Shown here: in pieces, positions 1 through 14,621 of the stretch
How positions within the stretch are numbered: the stretch's first letter is position 1
Layout: each line of letters starts with the position of its first letter
Source of the DNA: Halichondria panicea
Lineage: Eukaryota; Porifera; Demospongiae; Suberitida; Halichondriidae
Direction: 5' to 3'
Assembly: GCF_963675165.1 (NCBI RefSeq)
Contig: NC_087380.1
Span: 5,402,071 to 5,466,070 of the forward strand
Length of the DNA: 64,000 nucleotides
Made by a program: the position numbers and the translations under genes
Notes under the pieces: generated by a model
What the model was told of the DNA's origin: nothing
Database searches by the model: none
Seen by the model: only the letters and a program-made list of their open reading frames with translations

Positions 1-756
1 CTCACAACCAAGTGATTGCAGCAGATTGGCCTGTATAAGTGCACAAGGTAAATATAGCCACATGTTAGGGTTTAGTGTGTTGTCTACATTATAGGCATTA
101 TATCATTTATAAGCCCGCCTCATAGTAAAAGTAATTATTTCCTTAGCTCGCATAAATTGGACCTGTCGCAACATCATAATAATTATGTTCACAAAATTAA
201 TTTTAGGTGATAAAATACAATATTATATGTGCCGTCTACGTGCACATACAGTACTCACAACACCTACATCTCCCTGATGTCTCTTAGCAACCCGAACAAT
301 GAGCTGCCTCTTCTTTTCTGGCGTTAGTTCCTCCTCATCCTCCTCCTCATTGCTACCCTCAATATCGTTTGCTACTGCATTGTATCAGCAGTGCTGATTT
401 TTCTCCAAGCCTCTGCCATCAATTTTGATTTATCTGAGAGAGTCTTCCCTTTGAGATCTAATATAATCGTGCATTTGCTGAATAGTGAGTGAATGCACAA
501 CTTTTATATACGGCATGCATGTCATTAAAATAAACTATCCACCATAAATCTACGTACCTTGTTGTTTGTGAAACTCTTTACTGAAGACATTAAAGCCAGA
601 GGCCTACCTTAATTTCCTTCGTGTGGACAGCTTTTTAGTTCTAGCACGAGGAACAGTGTCACAATGAGAGCTGGTGTGCCGTTTCTTGTGATTGTTTATC
701 CAATACTGCATGTATGCATGTGCGTATTTAGTTTTGGTAGTGTGTATGTTGCTGTA

Positions 757-844
757 CGCACACACACACACAGACCCACATGTACACACACATGTACACA
801 CGCATACACACACACGCGCACATGTACACGCGCACGTACGCACG

Positions 845-900
<56 letters not shown>
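757..900. repeat. (CA)n microsatellite
   Basis: Interrupted CA/CG dinucleotide tract in an intron of the broken HMG-type gene. Cys-Val or Thr-His open frames across it are translation artefacts. Confidence 0.95.
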
Positions 901-904
<4 letters not shown>

Positions 905-1211
905 TTAATGATCCCAGACTAAATAATTGGACAAAGCTAAAGCCATCTCATGTGTAACCAATACCGACTGCATGTACATGTTACAAATACTATACTACCA
1001 ATTAAAGTCCATATAATACTAAGGCAGTGTGTATACACATAACCAATATTGACTGCAATCAATGCTACTACCAAGTAGTAGCTACATGTGTCAGGCTACA
1101 GCCTAAAAGTAACCAATGCTTGACTACAACCAATACTGCTAGTCTTTACAGCAGGTGATGTGTACAGGGTGAAACATCTGTACCTTAATTAGCTGCAAGG
1201 GCTGATAAAGT

Positions 1212-1388
1212 GAAGAGGGCATGCAACTCACTATTAGTTTAATGTGCGAGCAAAACTGCATTCAATTTATTTTATAGCTATCTGCACATGTACTTTACAC
1301 AAAATCAGAAGTAGTTTGTACTTTTCCAGTAAATTCCACCGCCCATGCACTTACAGTTTTTGCTCGCAAGCTGTTGCATGCCCTCTTC
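1212..1388. repeat. Small inverted-repeat element (MITE-like), copy 1
   Basis: The arms begin GAAGAGGGCATGCAAC and end with its complement. The inner arm motif GCGAGCAAAA occurs on both sides. A matching copy lies at 9214-9381. Confidence 0.6.
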
Positions 1389-1503
1389 TATTTATTAATT
1401 CTTGATAATATAAACCATGTTGACTCTACGATCAATATACTGGTAATTTACTCAACTCTCACGCGAATGCTAGTAGAAAGGCAGAGGTAAAACGCAATTA
1501 ACT

Positions 1504-2007
1504 GGTCACGTGACCAAAATTGCTGTCCAAAGCGCAATGCTTACTTGGCAATTTTTTAGGATCTTTTTTGGACATAAGCAGACGGTAAGAGATGTAGAGA
1601 GTATTATTTTGTATAGCTAGAAATTAATTGTATATAGGGGCTAGACGAAGTTTAATTACAAATGCATGTATTTGATGACAGCTTGTTAGTGACAATGTAC
1701 ATTTTTAACGTATAGGTATCAGATATGGACCGCATACCTAAAAAGAAGTCTAAGGCATCCAAGGTAAAGCTACAAGCAAGCTCAAGACTCCTTAAAAAGT
1801 CAACATAACTGTTACAACTTATCCCGATCTTCAACGTTTCCTAAATATGATTGTGCTAATCCTATACACAATTACTTTCTAGCTATACAAATACTCTCTA
1901 CATCTCTAAGTGACTGCTTATGTTCAAAAAAGATCCTAAAACAGTTTAGCAGAATGTGCATATATGCCAAGAAAGCATTGCACTTTCTGCAATTTTGGTC
2001 ACGTGAC
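1504..2007. mobile_element. About 0.5-kb TIR element, copy 1
   Basis: Left arm 1504-1602 and right arm about 1887-2007 are inverted repeats of roughly 100 bp. Both outer ends read GGTCACGTGACC-like, followed by AAAATTGC. Between the arms is a short plus-strand open frame at 1724 (27 codons, Lys/Ser-rich) that is also kept in the copy at 9494-10000. It is probably a non-autonomous DNA transposon nested in the KDZ element before that element duplicated. Confidence 0.7.
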
Positions 2008-2787
2008 GTCAGCCTACAAGGTAACTAACCAGTTGACTATGATCAATACTGTTACTAAGCAACGTACATACAGACTAGCCGACTAGCAATGTGCACACAG
2101 TGACTAGCCTGACTATATCATACTGACTATAGAGCATATCGCATATAGCACGACCAGACTCAATTTTAGAGACTGCATGTATACATCATCCCAATGTTGA
2201 CAGGTCAATCTCACGTTTATAGTATTTAATGTCAAGCCAGTCTCAGTAGCAGCAGCTTGTCGAGCATTCAGAGTGTTCTGTCCACAACTGTGCATCCCTT
2301 CTTCAAATTTCCTCACAAGAAATTCTCTCTGGGATATTGTGATCACTGTTCGGGAAGTCATGATTCTACTGATCACTAGCACTACTCTCCACCTTGTACC
2401 AACCAGCTGTGTTGTCCAGTCTAGTGCAGTGCAGTGTAAACCGTGTGCATGTGGTATATCTTGAGTTCATAGGTCAAGTGATCTGACTATAACCAGCCTT
2501 GACTACATGCAGTGCCAATGCTGACCATAAGACTACATGTACTATTAACCAGTGCTGACCCATGCGAATGGGGTGTCCAGGGCAGGGGGTTCGCATGGTT
2601 AGCACTGGATAATAGTAGTCTTAAGGTCAGCATGTAAGCTGCAAAGCATGCAGTAGTGACTATTGACTATAGTCTATACCGAGTTTAATCTAAAGTAGCG
2701 AGCTCTTTTATCTATGTGCACTGAGCTAGCTCAGGTAGATCTAGATCTATATATTCTATAGCTAGCTAGCTAGCTAGCTGGCCGGCC

Positions 2788-5700
2788 ATGAGCAAGAGAA
2801 GGATAAGTGTGAAGCCTAAGTCTCAATCTATCTCCTACTTTGAAGTATCTCCTTCAAAACGTCGTGCTGTGCATAAAAAGTCTCTCTCCATGTCTCTTTG
2901 TCTGCTGTGCCAGAATCCTCTTCTGTTAATTCTTCCAGCAGTACTAGGTTCCTCTCCAGTGATAAAAATGAAGCTGAAGAAGTAGATGTACATGGAGCGA
3001 GCAGGCCTACTGATGTTATCAGTGGCGACTCTCCAGATGTATTAATCAGTAGTGAGTGGTATGATCATGATCCAGAGAGCTCGGGGCAGGATGACACCAC
3101 TTTTCCAGACACGGTGAGCTCAAGTGCTTATGAGAAGCGACAGCAGAAGGCTGCTGACAACTGGGCTGAAGTGCGTGTCCAGTTGCTACGTGCCAGTGTA
3201 GAAACCGGAATTCCTTCCCCTTGTTCTGTGTGTGCCGAGTGTGAAGAACCTGCTGTTGCAATTTGCCGGGATTGTGGACCACAGGCATACTACTGTGCCA
3301 ACCATGTGGACTCAGTACACTCTCTGACAAATATTTTTCATCGACCTTTTCTCTGGAAAGTATGCACTAATCAAACATACTGCTGTACATTTGTGATTAT
3401 TAAATGCATGCGATCTGATTTTACAGAATGGAATGCTTCACCCATACTATTTCAAGCAGTCGAGAATCTTTCCAGCACTTCATTGTTGCTGTACAACTTA
3501 CATAAAAGAAGTTGTTTGTCTTGATCCTAAAGGTATTTGTTTAACTACACTGATATAGCCTGTATCTAAGAATCCAATGACTTACAGGTTTCCAGCATTG
3601 TGTGTGCGTAACCTTCTGCAAGTGTGAGCCTGAGGCTGTTACTCTTGTGCGGCATAATATGTGGCCAGCGACACCAGCAACTCCCACCCTAGCATTTCAT
3701 CAGGATCTGCTACTATGGATGGAGTCACTTTTGCTGGAAGGGTGTATTGGTGTCGATGCTTTTTGTCGTTCTCTTGAACACAAAATTGGAAGAGATATCA
3801 GCAAACAAGTATGTGAATTTGATGTCGGTTATAATTATACATTAATTGTTGCGCACTGATGAGGTGTACATGTTGCATGCGTCAGCAATCGCTTGAGGTA
3901 CACACTTTTAATTGTCAGTTGTTTTAATCTGTTTATTCTTCTATAGCTCCGGAAGATCTATCCTGTCATGATTGATGCATTTGAAGAATATAGGTAGGGT
4001 ATATTAATTGTGAAAGAACATAATACGACATATTGACATTAACATTCATGCAGGTTCCACAGATATCAACTCGACTGTCTTCTATTTTTGTCTCCTGACT
4101 TGAACACTACAGCTATCTGCCCTGCCTGTCCTCAGGTTTGTGGTTTTGTTATAGCAATTAGACTCTGGCAGCCTATACTTACCTTTTACCTGCAGAGCAA
4201 TGGAACTCAAATTATATCCATGGATGGTGTATTTGGACTATGTCGGAAAAAGTCTGCTGGTGTTAGTGTTCGACCACCACTCTTCTCTGGTGTATTTTTT
4301 GAGGAACAGCAAGCAGTAGATGAGTTTGTTGCTGATTATGATACATTTGGCCAGATAATCGACAAGGTAAGGTTTTAGCGTTATACTTAATTGGTCAAGT
4401 GTGAAAACCTGCGCTATACAATTTGGATGTAATTAAATAGACTTTTAGCACATTTCACTCAGTTAATTTTATCCTGGCATTAGGGGTGTCATGAGTTCCT
4501 CGCTGGAGACACTTTGCGCTCCAAATCAAGGTACGCAGCTCTAGATGAAACTGCCGTGTTTGGAAGCATCTGTCGTCATGAGTTTCCCCAGAGATTTCTG
4601 AATATGAAGCATGGAGAAAGGTATGTACGTAAAATTAAGGTTTTCAAAAAGAGCATACATGGTGCATTGTTAAAAATTAAGGTATTCTGTATCTTAATTA
4701 TCTAGACTAGCATATCCTGTGTACCTGCTAAAGAAGGCACACCAAAACAAGGGTGACAAGTGTCTGTTGTTACTGTATGATATTGCCTGCTTACTCGAAA
4801 CTCATCTGAAGGTTTGTGTCTCAATAGTCAGATCTAATCTTAATTAGTACGCACTCATATTTGATTACTTCTCCAGAATCGTGGACATCTTGACATGTTA
4901 GAAAAGACAACATTAGGAGTGCCAATTTTTCATGTCTATGGGCATTGTGCATTCTGTCAGGTAAGAAGAAAGATGCCAAAGCTGTGTGTTAATAACTTAC
5001 TGTTGTATTATACATGTAGCTGACATATTCACCTAGAGTCCTAATTGGATGCGGAATTACTGATGGTGAAGCTATGGAGAGACTGTGGTCATATCTAAGA
5101 AGATTTGCTAAATCCACCAAAGAAATGCGACCATCTCATCGCATTGATGTCCTTACCTCAGCTCTATTACATTATGCATCAAGAGTACGTCTTAATCTAG
5201 GTTTGTTTTTTGTTAGGGCTACCTTAATATTAGCTCTCAGCACTAGTTGGTATGCACCTATGTATGCTTTGCATAAAGGAAAAAAAAGTGCTAACTCTTG
5301 TATACGTAGGGGCATCGTTAGTCAAAAGGCTGAAGAACGCCCAAAACACTCAACATAGTGCAACAGAGGACTTATCAAAGCTATAATCAATGAGTCAAAT
5401 GGTTAGACGTAGTCAAGAATAAAGTTTGTGAATTTTGTGCACTTTTATATTGCACCTTCAGGTACACTGACGGAGTCATCAGCTGAACAATTGCAGAAAC
5501 AACAACACGGGCTGTTCGCAAGGAGTCAAACTGATCTGAGTGAGCATTAATCATCAGATGATTGTATCAAAATTGTGATGACACTTTGACTGGTTTCGGG
5601 CAACGTCACAAAACCTTTCAGAACATCCTTCACATTGCTCGCGAGCGTAGGTTTTTAATATCTACCAAAGCGAGATACGCTGGTAAGAATGCTAGTCAGC

Positions 5701-6622
5701 ACAATCATGTAATTATATAAATAATAGTTATGATTTAGAAGCCCAAAGAGCTGGTTGTATAGTATCCCGAACGTAGTGAGGGTTCTACTAGCCCTGAGGG
5801 CTTCTAAATTATGTGGAAACTTCCTAAACAGCTAGTGTCTAAGCATTAATTTTAGATCATTTTTTATTATAGCAACCATGATTCTCTAGCCAATCAGATT
5901 TGGATCTACATGATTTTCTAAGTTGGATAGAACACTACCTTTAGCCAATCAGATTGTAGTATGTATGCATGCTAACATGATCTATGTACTTTGTTACAGA
6001 TGGTCAATCGATTGCTGCACGCCTTGCAAAGAAGATATCATCAAGTACGAGTACGCTGAAACGAACAGTGAGCAGATTTAATGGTATGCGGCATGATCAA
6101 TTTGAAGGAGTAGCATACCATCTGCCAGCCAATTTGAATTGGGATACAGTTTCCAATTTGGAAGAATTGTCTACGTTGGAGGTCGCGTCGGCTGGAAATT
6201 GTACCATTCCCATCCATTTGTGGATAAAAGTTGTGAGAGCGTGTAATATGAAGGAAAGGGCAACGGAAGAAGTGAAGATGATAATGGAAGAAATTAATAC
6301 TGTTGCCAACAACCTGAAATACGAGCATTCCGTAATAAGTCGTCATATACAGGATATCGCCACATCTGATAGTCTGTCTCTGTTTCAGAAAGGTTGCCTT
6401 AACCTTTTGCACCGAAGATTATTACTTTGCGAATCTTATTTAATTACGTTTTCCAGAACAGTTAACCAGTATCATACTGTAGAGCTACCTGATACGAGCT
6501 TATTAGGTCCAGATGGTTCATTTTTTTACAATTGTCAAATTCATGAACATGATTACCCTTCCGTTACTGATATTATTTGTACAGACAGTAGTAGTGATGA
6601 TGATTCTGACGTGGACAATTGA
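2788..6622 (+). CDS. KDZ-superfamily transposase with CxC2-type cysteine cluster
   Basis: Multi-exon gene. Exons read from GT/AG sites: 2788-3359, 3427-3532, 3588-3808, 3947-3993, 4054-4135, 4196-4366, 4494-4620, 4711-4811, 4877-4960, 5020-5200, 5310 onward, and a last exon 6000-6622. The N-terminal part has an acidic/Ser-rich region and a cysteine-histidine cluster (C-x2-C-x2-C...C-x2-C...C-x3-H) typical of CxC2 domains joined to KDZ transposases. The core shows MDGVFGLCRK, a CRHEFPQRFLNMKHGER block, YDIACLL and DGEAMERLWSYL, all KDZ signatures. The last exon gives a helical, acidic C-terminus. Oddities: the first exon changes frame between about 2872 and 2898, and joins between 5310 and 5700 could not be resolved without stops (coding-like pieces at 5461-5545 and 5590-5692). 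The copy may therefore be slightly damaged. Family call firm; exact model not. Confidence 0.75.
5734..5812. repeat. Small hairpin element in transposase intron
   Basis: Arms ATTTAGAAGCCC and GGGCTTCTAAAT flank an imperfect inner hairpin (TATCCCGAACG / GTGAGGGTTCTAC). It lies in the intron before the last transposase exon. Confidence 0.5.
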
Positions 6623-7162
6623 ACACTTATCTTTTTTTATGTACTTTAATTAATAATTTATTAATCACACTTTAATTAATTAGCTATAGGCAGTCATTAT
6701 TTAAACATCAATGCCTTTTATAAATTGAAGTCAAGGCTATTATAAGTCAACCGCGCGCATGCATAATTATATTATAATTATAAGTGACAACATTATATGA
6801 ATATGAACTGCATATAGTTTTGACAATTATATATATAGTCCTAAACTCGGACATAAATTATTATCTATGTCATACATACAATTGTAACATACATAATTAT
6901 ATACGTACATACAAACAATAATAACGTAATCTTACTTACGTATATAGTACACAAGATAGAGAGAATATAGAATCGCGAATAAAATGGAAGGAAACCTTTA
7001 CCATTCCTATTACAATTGTATAAACAATAATTATAACAATTATCATAGTAGTTTTATAGTCAGCTGGTTATTTACGTTTGCGATTAGTTCTTGTATGAAG
7101 TGGGGAGACATCAGCTACGTTTGATATCATACTGCTCGGCCATTCCACGATGATCCCTGTGC
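6623..7162. other. AT-rich spacer between convergent genes
   Basis: About 540 bp of very AT-rich sequence between the stop of the transposase and the stop of the minus-strand HMG-type gene. I see no open frame or repeat arms; it presumably holds both 3' ends. Confidence 0.6.
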
Positions 7163-10360
<3,198 letters not shown>

Positions 10361-10576
10361 GATTCTACTGATCACTAGCACTACTCTCCACCTTGTACCA
10401 ACCAGCTGCGTTGTCCAGTCCAGTGAGTAGTGCAGTGCAGTGCAAACCCCTTAACCGTGTGCATGTGGTATATCTTGAGTTCATAGGTCAAGTGATCTGA
10501 CTATAACCAGCCTTGACTACATGCAGTGCCAATGCTGACCATAAGACTACTATTAACCAGTGCTGACCCATGCAAA

Positions 10577-11677
10577 TGGGGTGTCCAGGGTGGGCCACGC
10601 CCAACTAGCTCGGTCATAGTGTCCTAGCATGTAAAGATTGAAGGCCAAAGGTATAGTTATGATGTGCATGCACACTAAAATAATGATCTCATAACAGCCA
10701 TGTGTCATTGTTCATTGCACGAGAGGAGCTAGGCCTAGATATTTATATAGCTATAATTATGTAGCAGAGGTACAAGACGACTAGGTATAAGCTTCTATTT
10801 TATGTGCTAAGCATTGCCTTATACCTTTCCTAAAGCATAGAGATTACTAAGGACATTGCATGGGTAATTTAGTGTCCGATCAATATCACCTGATGGCAGA
10901 ACAAAACGTATTTTGCTAGGACAACTTGTCAGGACAATCAAGATGTGTTATGCTCCTCAAAAATCAGACATAAACCAATGCCTAACACATTTGCTAGATC
11001 TACTAAAAATTTACAAAATTCTGTGTATCTCAGAACCTACTAACAGCCTGCACTTCCGCTGGAGCTCAAAAGTTGCACAAGGTAATGAAGTACTTGCACA
11101 ACAAATTTCAGATCTTAAAACTCAAACATATAAGATAGTTTTTTTTTTTTTTGCATACAGCAAAGGTAACAGAAAATAGCAAAATAGTAGCTAATTCAAA
11201 TCAGTTACCTACACAGAAAACAATACACAATAACCTACAACAGAACATGTAAATTACACTTAATTAAACTACAGTAACTGATATTTAAAGAATGCAAGAG
11301 AAATAGTTTCATGCCTAACATATTTTCCAATGTACACATATTCTAGCCATTTTGGAATGATGATGTCATATGATGTAACAGGTGGTGGTCCACTGGAAGC
11401 GCCAATAGTTGAACTTTCAGTACCTGCTCTCAAATTGATCCAATCACATTTAGTTTAGAAGATATACACAAAAACGTAAAAAAACAGAAGTTCTACTCTC
11501 TTTGGTTGTTACACTGTATACTTATTTTAATTGTATTGTCACCTGAGAATAAGCACTGATTAAAGTCTATTTGTGTTGAGTTTGACCTTCATAACTTTGA
11601 TGAAATTCAAAGTTTCATATACCATTGGATTCCTTGTTAAAAAGTGCTTCTATCTATATGCTGTAGAGCTAAAAGTT
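10577..11677. other. No recognisable gene
   Basis: Unique flank to the right of the KDZ element. An open frame at 10913-11179 has no recognisable domain, no clear splice sites and a poly-T run inside it, so I did not call it. Confidence 0.5.
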
Positions 11678-11999
11678 AGCCTTTTCCATGTAGAAGTCCC
11701 TGGCATACTTGTCCACCACATGAAGCCATAATTGACCACATAACTTCCGGGGGTCGAATTCAACACAAATAGACTTCAATCTACCCTATATTGATCGAAT
11801 ATGTATTCCTGAACAGCTATGTGTACGAATATGTATTCAGCCTTCTCCATGTAGAAGTCCCAGCTTTATGTGTCCACCACACAAAGCATATTAAATGAGG
11901 CCATAATTGACCACATAACTTCCGGGGTTGAACTCACCGCAAATAATTAGACTAAAGTCTACCCTATATTGATCGAATATGTATTCCTGAAACAGCTGT
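11678..11999. repeat. Two tandem copies of a roughly 160-bp unit
   Basis: Units 11678-11838 and 11839-11999 share AGCCTT-TCCATGTAGAAGTCC, a block ending CACATAACTTCCGGGG and TTGATCGAATATGTATTCCTG. The second unit runs directly into a WDR36 exon remnant, so the array sits in former WDR36 intron sequence. Confidence 0.65.
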
Positions 12000-12002
12000 A
12001 TG

Positions 12003-13502
12003 TGCTGCAAACAAGACTAATTCCAAGTGAGCATTGTAGACACAGGTGGCAGAAAGGTAGTCAGGTGGTTTAGAGATCAACCAACAGAATCATTGGTACA
12101 TGAGAACAATTCTTCCTGATGCCCGCAATAATCTAATCTAACACTTCCTTTCAAAGCAGCCATTCAAGGTAGTTGCCCTAAAGTGACTCTTTATTTACAT
12201 TAATGTTGTGCATGTGTGACTGAGTATCGCCTGTGCAGAGTCTTTCTATTAAAACACTGCCTTTTGAAATGTTGGGTACAGTTCAGGAGCTGTGTGGTTA
12301 TAGTTTTCAACCTCCAAAAAAACAACCTCTGGCTTCGATTAAAAGTGTTTCCTTAAATCAATAAGCACGGTAATCAGAAGATTTAGCCTAATTGGCTGCG
12401 TCAGAAAACAGTTTTGTCTTCAAGTAACAATACATTAAGTTAATGCTTGAATATTGTAAGGAAAATTCCCAACTGTATTCCATTTGAGGTGATTGCCAAA
12501 TAGTGATTCTGTTTGCTTATATTTGTGCATGCTCATATCTATGAGAAGAGTCCCTTTTTAAGATCACATCTCAACAGTATTGTCCCTAGAGTGCTCTTAG
12601 GAATACCTTTTAAACCCCTCTAGATACCACATGGTTATTACAGAACATTCCTCTTTTAAAACAACTTTTTTCCTTACAATGGTATACGTTCATTAAAAGT
12701 ATAAAGGGCTCCTCTAACTGATAGCTAGTTTGTGTTCCCATACATACACATTGCAGTCGTTTAGTCCTGATGGTTGATGGCTGGTCACCTCCTCGATCCA
12801 TGGACTGGTCAGTCAGGACCTGGGACCTGCCCACTGGAAGGTGAGGACACTCTGTTCTGCGTATGTGCATTATCTCGATCATAACCTGATACGTAGTTAG
12901 GGTTTGTGCTTACTTGCTATTCATTGAGTACTTGTGACCATGCAATGTCATTAGTTTGACTCATGCAATTCGTGGATAATGTTTATATACTACGAAATTT
13001 GTCACAATTTTCTATTGGTTGCTATGGATTTCTGCATGAAGTACTTTCAGTATACTTTCAGTATCGAAAATGTTTTTTTTAAGGCGTGCATTCTCTTTGA
13101 CTCAACATTCCTTTTTAGATTCAGAATAATTGACGGCCACCAGCATAGCTCTCTCTCCGTCAGGTGACTTTCTGGCAACCACCCACAAGAAACGAAAATG
13201 AACTAACAATGGACAAAGTTTTCAAGAAAGTAACTCTATCCATGCTATCAAAGTCCAGATGGTCTAATCTACAAAACATCAAGCAACGGAACAAACCAAT
13301 GGAGCCAGCAAAAACTCTGAAATTGGCACCGCTTTCCCTCCCCACTCTCCCTGGCCTGCAGCCGAAGTTCCTCCCCTCTGAGGAGGTAGTGACATTCCCG
13401 GTTACCGCAGTGGGTGGGGGTCCAAGATTCTCAACCTAGGGGAGCTCAATCCACTCTCAGAATTTCAGAAGTGCCTTCAACAATGTGCTGGTAGAAACCA
13501 AT
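12003..13502 (+). pseudogene. WDR36: WDR36/Utp21 fragment, inverted copy A
   Basis: Three WDR36 exons on the plus strand. 12003-12105 is a decayed WD-blade exon (DTGGRKVVRWF visible). 12757-12840 is the SFSPDG exon, here with a TGA inside and a 4-bp insertion relative to the intact 80-nt version at 36295-36374. 13125-13502 carries the Utp21-domain start (TLSMLSKSRWSNLQN, LPTLPGLQPKFLPS). A SPSGDFLATTHKK stretch in another frame marks a shared internal deletion. The same lesions occur in the minus-strand copy at 30354-32404, so this is an inverted duplicate of an already broken gene. WDR36 is a small-subunit processome protein in the nucleolus; this copy cannot encode it. Confidence 0.8.
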
Positions 13503-14350
13503 GTGAGTACAGTGATTGTTATAAGACTTGCATGTGCAAGCAGTGTTTACTTCAAGGTTAATTATTGAATGGGCAGAGATTCGTAGATCCTAATGAAGGG
13601 AGTCTATATATAGGACCTCCTCCCATTGCAGCAATACCAGGACGTAAGCAGAGTATGATCTTATTAGGTTTTATTATAATATTATAGTTCTGAGTAATCG
13701 CAAGAGCGTGTACACGTGACATGTACAAGCTTCATTAAAACCACTTGCGAGTAATTATAAACGCTATGAATAACGATTTCACAACTTAAGAATACCAGCA
13801 AAATGGCAGACAAATCTACCCTTGCAGCAATTTTAATTTCCTTGGATATTATAGCCATGTAATGATTTCGATGCTACCTGACTATGTATAATGAAACACA
13901 ATAATAATTATTACAGTACCCTTGTTATCTTGACAATTGGATACAGCATACTCTCCGTGTATATATCTACTTTCAACAATTAATTTTGATTTCCGTGGAT
14001 ATAGCCATGTAATGATGTTGACCATTAATTGTAAAGCAACAATTGCTTTCCGTATATAGGCTTGGTTTTCACCGCCCTTGCTATACATGACCATGGCCAA
14101 CGAGTAATTATGTGGAATGTTTTCTGTGGTGATGAACCTGAGTGCATGTGTGTAGGTGTAGCTAGTTATGAATATTTCATTGCCACACATGCAGCTCTCT
14201 TAAAGCCTGAGTGTGTGTAGGTGTAGCTAGTCAGTCATGAATGTTTCATTGCCACACGTGCAGCTCTTAATTGCATGCATAGACCATATAAGTATGATTA
14301 TGGTTAAGAGTGATTTCCTTGGGTATTTTCCTATTATAGTCTATTTCCTA
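13503..14350. other. No recognisable gene
   Basis: AT-rich spacer between the WDR36 fragment and the MBL-OTU gene. There is a local direct repeat (GAGTGTGTGTAGGTGTAGCTAG-type, about 14135-14270). An open frame on the minus strand at 13882-14190 has no recognisable features. Confidence 0.5.
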
Positions 14351-14354
14351 ACAA

Positions 14355-14475
14355 ATACCGTAGAGGGTAATTTTTGTGGGGCAAATATTCGTGGTTTTCA
14401 TTTGAATGTCTGACCACAATATTTACCCACAAATGAAGCCACCCTGCAGACAAAATATTCGTGGCTCGGGAATCA
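14355..14475. repeat. Fragment of the TACCGTA...TTCGTGG repeat family
   Basis: Contains GTAATTTTTGTGGGGCAAA and inverted TTCGTGG/CCACAA blocks shared with 26583-26787 and 39870-40081. Short non-autonomous element about 270 bp upstream of the MBL-OTU start. Confidence 0.55.
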
Positions 14476-14621
14476 TTGGGTGTATGCATCATGTGATGGC
14501 TATTCTGCATGCTGTATAAATGTCACAGCTAGCAAATAGAACACAGTAATTTAATATCTCTACGTAAGTACACGCTATATAGGCCTAAAAGTAGTGTGAC
14601 CCCGCAATCATCATCATCATT

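Larger units (their letters stand above)
1..2361 (-). pseudogene. Broken copy of the homeodomain-like/HMG-box gene
   Basis: The exons correspond to the intact copy at 7163-10360: HTH exon 2215-2361, second exon 558-705, HMG exon 259-457, and the start of the next exon at 1-30. Two lesions are visible. A TAG stop at 604-606 replaces a Gln codon of the downstream copy. A 10-bp deletion near 394 removes part of the HMG helix region and shifts the frame. Splice sites and the helix-3-like segment WINNHKKRH are still recognisable. This copy keeps two residues (Asn-His) that the downstream copy lacks. The gene cannot make the full protein. Confidence 0.75.
1..2568. mobile_element. Right-hand part of an upstream KDZ-type element copy
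   Basis: This stretch is nearly identical in order to 7829-10576. It begins inside the homeodomain/HMG gene and runs through the CA microsatellite, two small inverted-repeat elements and the first HTH exon. It ends at a terminal sequence (about 2520-2568) that is the inverse of the start of the next element (2590-2632). I read it as the right half of a second KDZ element cut by the window edge. Differences from the other copy (a 10-bp deletion, a stop codon, microsatellite length) show that it is an older, decayed copy and not a simple assembly duplicate. Confidence 0.7.

Noticed and set aside
604-957. Open frames rich in Cys-Val, Thr-His or Ala-His over the CA tracts (also 8390-8953, 36212-36536, 37184-37443)
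   Set aside because: Translations of dinucleotide repeats in introns, open in several frames at once.
10913-11179. 88-codon plus-strand open frame
   Set aside because: No domain, no clear start or splice sites and a homopolymer run; insufficient support.
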